From Diplocarpon mali (lineage: Eukaryota; Ascomycota; Leotiomycetes; Helotiales; Drepanopezizaceae), in contig JAENRP010000682.1 in assembly GCA_024741835.1 (NCBI GenBank), positions 1 through 10,370 on the forward strand: 10,370 nt of DNA, in the 5' to 3' direction. This document shows, one piece after another, positions 8,161 through 10,370 of the stretch. A program made the translations under genes and the position numbers. Below the pieces are notes generated by a model, which had not been told where the DNA came from, made no database searches, and saw only the letters and a program-made list of their open reading frames with translations. Numbering within the stretch: the stretch's first letter is position 1; each line of letters opens with the position of its first letter.

Positions 8161-8393
8161 ATATATAATAAAACGTAAGTAGAAGAGGATAGTATCTACC
8201 TTTAAAGTAATAACTCTAGCTAAATTCGCATACCTTTCGCCTTTTCCCCTTTAATAGTAACTGATATTACTTCGTATATTTAGGTTAGTATTTAAGGTAA
8301 GCCGGAAATACAATTAAGTACTCCTTAAATTAAGAAAGAATTCTTCAGTTTAATAACCTTGCTATCTATAGTAAAGGTGCTACTACTAATTAA
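8161..8393 (-). other. Leader between upstream LTR and Gag
   Basis: About 230 bases between the LTR and the start of recognisable Gag. Translated in the Gag frame it stops looking like protein above about 8160, so I take it as the untranslated leader. A primer-binding site should touch the LTR here. The minus strand reads TTAATTAGTAGTAGCACC next to it, and I could not match that to a tRNA 3' end, even allowing for RIP changes. Nothing else is seen. Confidence 0.45.
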
Positions 8394-8692
8394 TATAAGT
8401 TCTATACTAGTAATCGATATTTATATAAATATAGTTAAGTACTTATTATTAAAAAGAATCTATTATAATATCTATCTATCTCTATATAACTAAGATAGTA
8501 CCTTTATACTTATAAATATCCTCTCTCCTATAGTCCCTCTTAACTGCATATAGATATCCTTCTAAAGTCCTCTGGCTAAATAGCCGTCCGAAATACATAC
8601 GAAACCCCTTATATCGCATACGGTACAGCTGTGTAGGATGACCCCAGGAACAAGGGCAGCTTGCCTCTTGCATAAGAATCTGCGTACCAACA
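8394..8692 (-). repeat. LTR, right copy (upstream LTR of the element)
   Basis: This is the partner of 634-932, also 299 bp. It keeps the terminal CA on the + strand (8691-8692), so the minus strand begins TGTTGG. By position it would hold the promoter for the gag-pol transcript. A 63-codon minus-strand open frame at 8482-8673 lies wholly in this LTR. It is stopped by TAG in the other copy, so it is not a gene. Confidence 0.95.
8607..8615 (-). promoter_or_regulatory. TATA-like box in the upstream LTR
   Basis: The minus strand reads GATATAAGG about 78-86 bases into the LTR, a plausible place for the U3 promoter. The same nine bases are unchanged in the other LTR (847-855). In such TA-rich DNA a TATA-like string is weak evidence, and no transcription start can be read from the sequence. 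Confidence 0.3.
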
Positions 8693-8697
8693 TTAAG
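8693..8697. repeat. Target-site duplication, right copy (TTAAG)
   Basis: This is the second TTAAG, directly after the LTR end ...CCAACA. It matches 629-633 exactly and starts the resumed LINE frame (TTA AGT TTT AAG). Confidence 0.9.
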
Positions 8698-10370
8698 TTT
8701 TAAGAGAAATATTAAAATTCTTAAAAGAGAGGTAAAAGATTTAATTAATCTAAGGGAATAATATTCAATTAGCTTTAATATTGAAAAAATAGAATTAATT
8801 CATTTTTTCTATAGAAATCCCTTATTAATTAGACTTTTAGATAATACTATATTAGCTTTAAAAAAGTTAATTTAGTAGTTAGGGATTTATTTCGACTCGA
8901 ATTTATAATTTAAAGAATATAGAGCAATTAGGACTTCCTAGGGAAAGCAAATGTTATACTATATAAATAGACTAGCTTCTATTATAAAAGGTCTCTCCTT
9001 ATTCGTAATACGTCAATTATACCTAGCTTACGTTATAAGTGTTATAGACTATAGTTCTATACTTTAGTAGAAACCTTAATATAAAAATAAGGTAATTCTA
9101 AAACCACTATAAGCTATATAAAATCTAGCTTATAGAAAAATATTAAGGGTTTTTAAAATAGCCCCTTTTATTCTAATAGAACTAGAATCGGCCCTATTAC
9201 TACTATAGATAAGGCTAAACTATAGTGCTAGACGCTATATACTCTATTCCTTAAAATTAAGCTTAAAATACCCTATTAGGGTAGAAGTTTAAAAAACAAT
9301 TCAAATAATTGAAAAAGAATAAATTATCGCAAATAAAAATTTCTATATAAAATCCTCTTCTTAAATTAAGAGCTTAATTAAATTGATATACTTCTTAATC
9401 AATTTAGATTCATTAGAGATAATAAGACACTTTTATTTTACCCTATAGGAAAAGGAAGTGCCTTATAATATCGAAATATCTAAATTATTAAAAAAAGAAA
9501 AAGTAGTATAATACCTTTAGTATTTATAAAATATCTATAGTATTAATAATTTATCAATTTATACTAACAGCTCTTAAATAGCCGGAGGGAATAGAATTAA
9601 TTATAGCTATGCTCTATATTTATATAAAGACCTATTTATTTTAAAATTACTAAAATACTCTAATAGAGTAAATATTAGAAATTTAAAATTAGTTTATAGT
9701 AAAGAGCTTAAAGCTATAGCTAAGGCAATCTTAAAAGTAAACTTAATAGTAAAAGAAGAAGATATTTTTATAATTTTTTCAAATAATCAAGCGGCTATTT
9801 AGAGATTAAAAACTCCCTTAGATAGCCTAGGATAAAACTACTAAATTACTGCAATTACTACTTCTAAGACTTTAATTAGTAAAGGAGCTAGTATTGCAAT
9901 TAAGTAGGTACTAAGGTATACTAATATAATTGGAAATAAAAAAGCAGATAAACTAGCTAAATAAGCTACAAAAACTACTCCTTCTTCTGATTATACTTCT
10001 TTTGCCTTTTTAAGGGTAAAAATAAGTAAAATCAAAAAGCAGGAAATATCTCTATTTATTTAGAATAACTTCGATTCTACTTCTTTAAAAAGTTATAAAA
10101 CCTAATATTCTTATAGAATATTAAAATAGATCTCTCTATCTACAGGTACTTTAAGAGAAACTGCTAGCGCCTTCTTTCAATTGAAACTAGGCTATAAGTA
10201 TATTAAGTCTTACTTAAAAAGAATAAGTATAACTTAAAACTCCTATTATATTTATAATAATAGAGAAACTCTAATCCACTTAATTCTTTCTTATAAAGAG
10301 TACTATAATTAAAGACGTACTCTTATATAGAAAATAAAAGAAGAATATAAGGGATTTAAAGAGCTATCTT
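8693..10370 (+). mobile_element. LINE (Tad1-type) fragment, downstream half
   Basis: This continues the element seen at 1-633, split by the LTR retrotransposon. It carries the end of the reverse-transcriptase region, the connection, an RNase H domain and the start of the C-terminal Cys/His motif. The frame is still open at the right edge, so the ORF end, 3' UTR and tail lie outside the window. Same strand and same frame as the left half. Confidence 0.88.
8693..10370 (+). pseudogene. LINE ORF2 C-terminal half: RT end, RNase H, zinc motif
   Basis: A single frame runs to the window edge with stops but no frameshift. The post-RT part has FNIEKIELIHFFYRNP near 8775-8822 and INRLASIIKGLSLFVIRQLY near 8963-9022. 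The RNase H domain has YTNSS where the family has Asp (now Asn, 9566-9568), the Glu kept in YSKELKAIAKAI (9704-9706), FSNNQAAI with the expected Asp now Asn (9782-9784), and RYTNIIGNKKADKLAK with the His now Tyr (9917-9919) and the last Asp kept (9947-9949). The C-terminal zinc motif shows YYIYNNRETLIHLILSYKEY: three Cys positions are Tyr (10244, 10253, 10292) and the His at 10277-10279 is kept. All losses are C-to-T or G-to-A. Confidence 0.87.

Larger units (their letters stand above)
634..8692 (-). mobile_element. Ty1/copia-type LTR retrotransposon, full length, RIP-inactivated
   Basis: The element is 8,059 bp from LTR edge to LTR edge. It has two 299-bp LTRs, a 5-bp target duplication, and a minus-strand Gag-Pol whose integrase precedes the reverse transcriptase and RNase H. 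That order separates copia from gypsy elements. Read on the minus strand, its upstream LTR is 8394-8692 and its downstream LTR is 634-932. The ends fit TG...CA after allowing for RIP: the minus strand starts TGTTGG in one LTR copy and TATTAG in the other, and ends in TA. It lies antisense to the LINE it interrupts. No obvious primer-binding site was found, and the polypurine tract is doubtful. It carries about 1.8 kb of unidentified sequence between pol and the downstream LTR. Confidence 0.92.

Noticed and set aside
8482..8673. 63-codon open frame on the minus strand
   Set aside because: It sits entirely in an LTR, and the matching frame of the other LTR copy has a TAG after nine codons.
634..8692. 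Ty3/gypsy assignment of the LTR element
   Set aside because: Integrase comes before reverse transcriptase in the polyprotein, and the RT box is QTDD with a copia-like RNase H; gypsy elements have the opposite order.
1..10370. CRISPR array, tRNA, rRNA or host gene
   Set aside because: No regularly spaced repeats, no cloverleaf or rRNA-like stretch, and no coding region outside the two transposons and the unidentified segment.

Overview
The window looks like a piece of AT-rich, transposon-filled DNA from a filamentous ascomycete (Pezizomycotina) that has been heavily altered by repeat-induced point mutation (RIP). I see no intact host gene, tRNA or rRNA. TpA is very common, CpA and TpG are scarce, yet many CpG sites survive. 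Nearly every break in a reading frame is a stop that one C-to-T or G-to-A change can explain. The assignment to a lineage is inferred from the element families and the mutation pattern; I cannot name a species.

Layout: (1) 1-633 and 8693-10370, + strand: the two halves of the ORF2 of one LINE of the Tad1 type (reverse transcriptase, RNase H, C-terminal zinc motif). It runs off both window edges. (2) 634-8692, inserted into that ORF in the opposite orientation: a complete 8,059-bp LTR retrotransposon of the Ty1/copia superfamily with two 299-bp LTRs and a 5-bp target duplication, TTAAG. Removing the insert and one TTAAG copy rejoins the LINE frame exactly. (3) Inside the insert, minus strand, about 8160 down to 2738: one Gag-Pol frame in the copia order Gag, zinc knuckle, protease, integrase, reverse transcriptase, RNase H. 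It shows no frameshift over about 5.4 kb but many premature stops. (4) 933-2737: about 1.8 kb between the end of pol and the downstream LTR. This is more than the ORF layout of such elements needs. I could not identify it. It has short open tracts on the + strand (antisense to gag-pol), a GC-rich hairpin, purine-rich flanks and a 48-bp tandem repeat.

Order of events: the LINE inserted first, the copia element landed in it, and both were then mutated. The two LTRs differ at 25 sites by my hand alignment, all transitions and with no indel, as RIP predicts. Several catalytic residues are lost by the same kind of change (protease Asp, second integrase Asp, two LINE reverse-transcriptase Asp, two LINE RNase H Asp). 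The copia reverse-transcriptase aspartates survive by chance. Nothing here should be able to move by itself. The one part that ordinary nested, mutated transposons do not explain is the 933-2737 segment.
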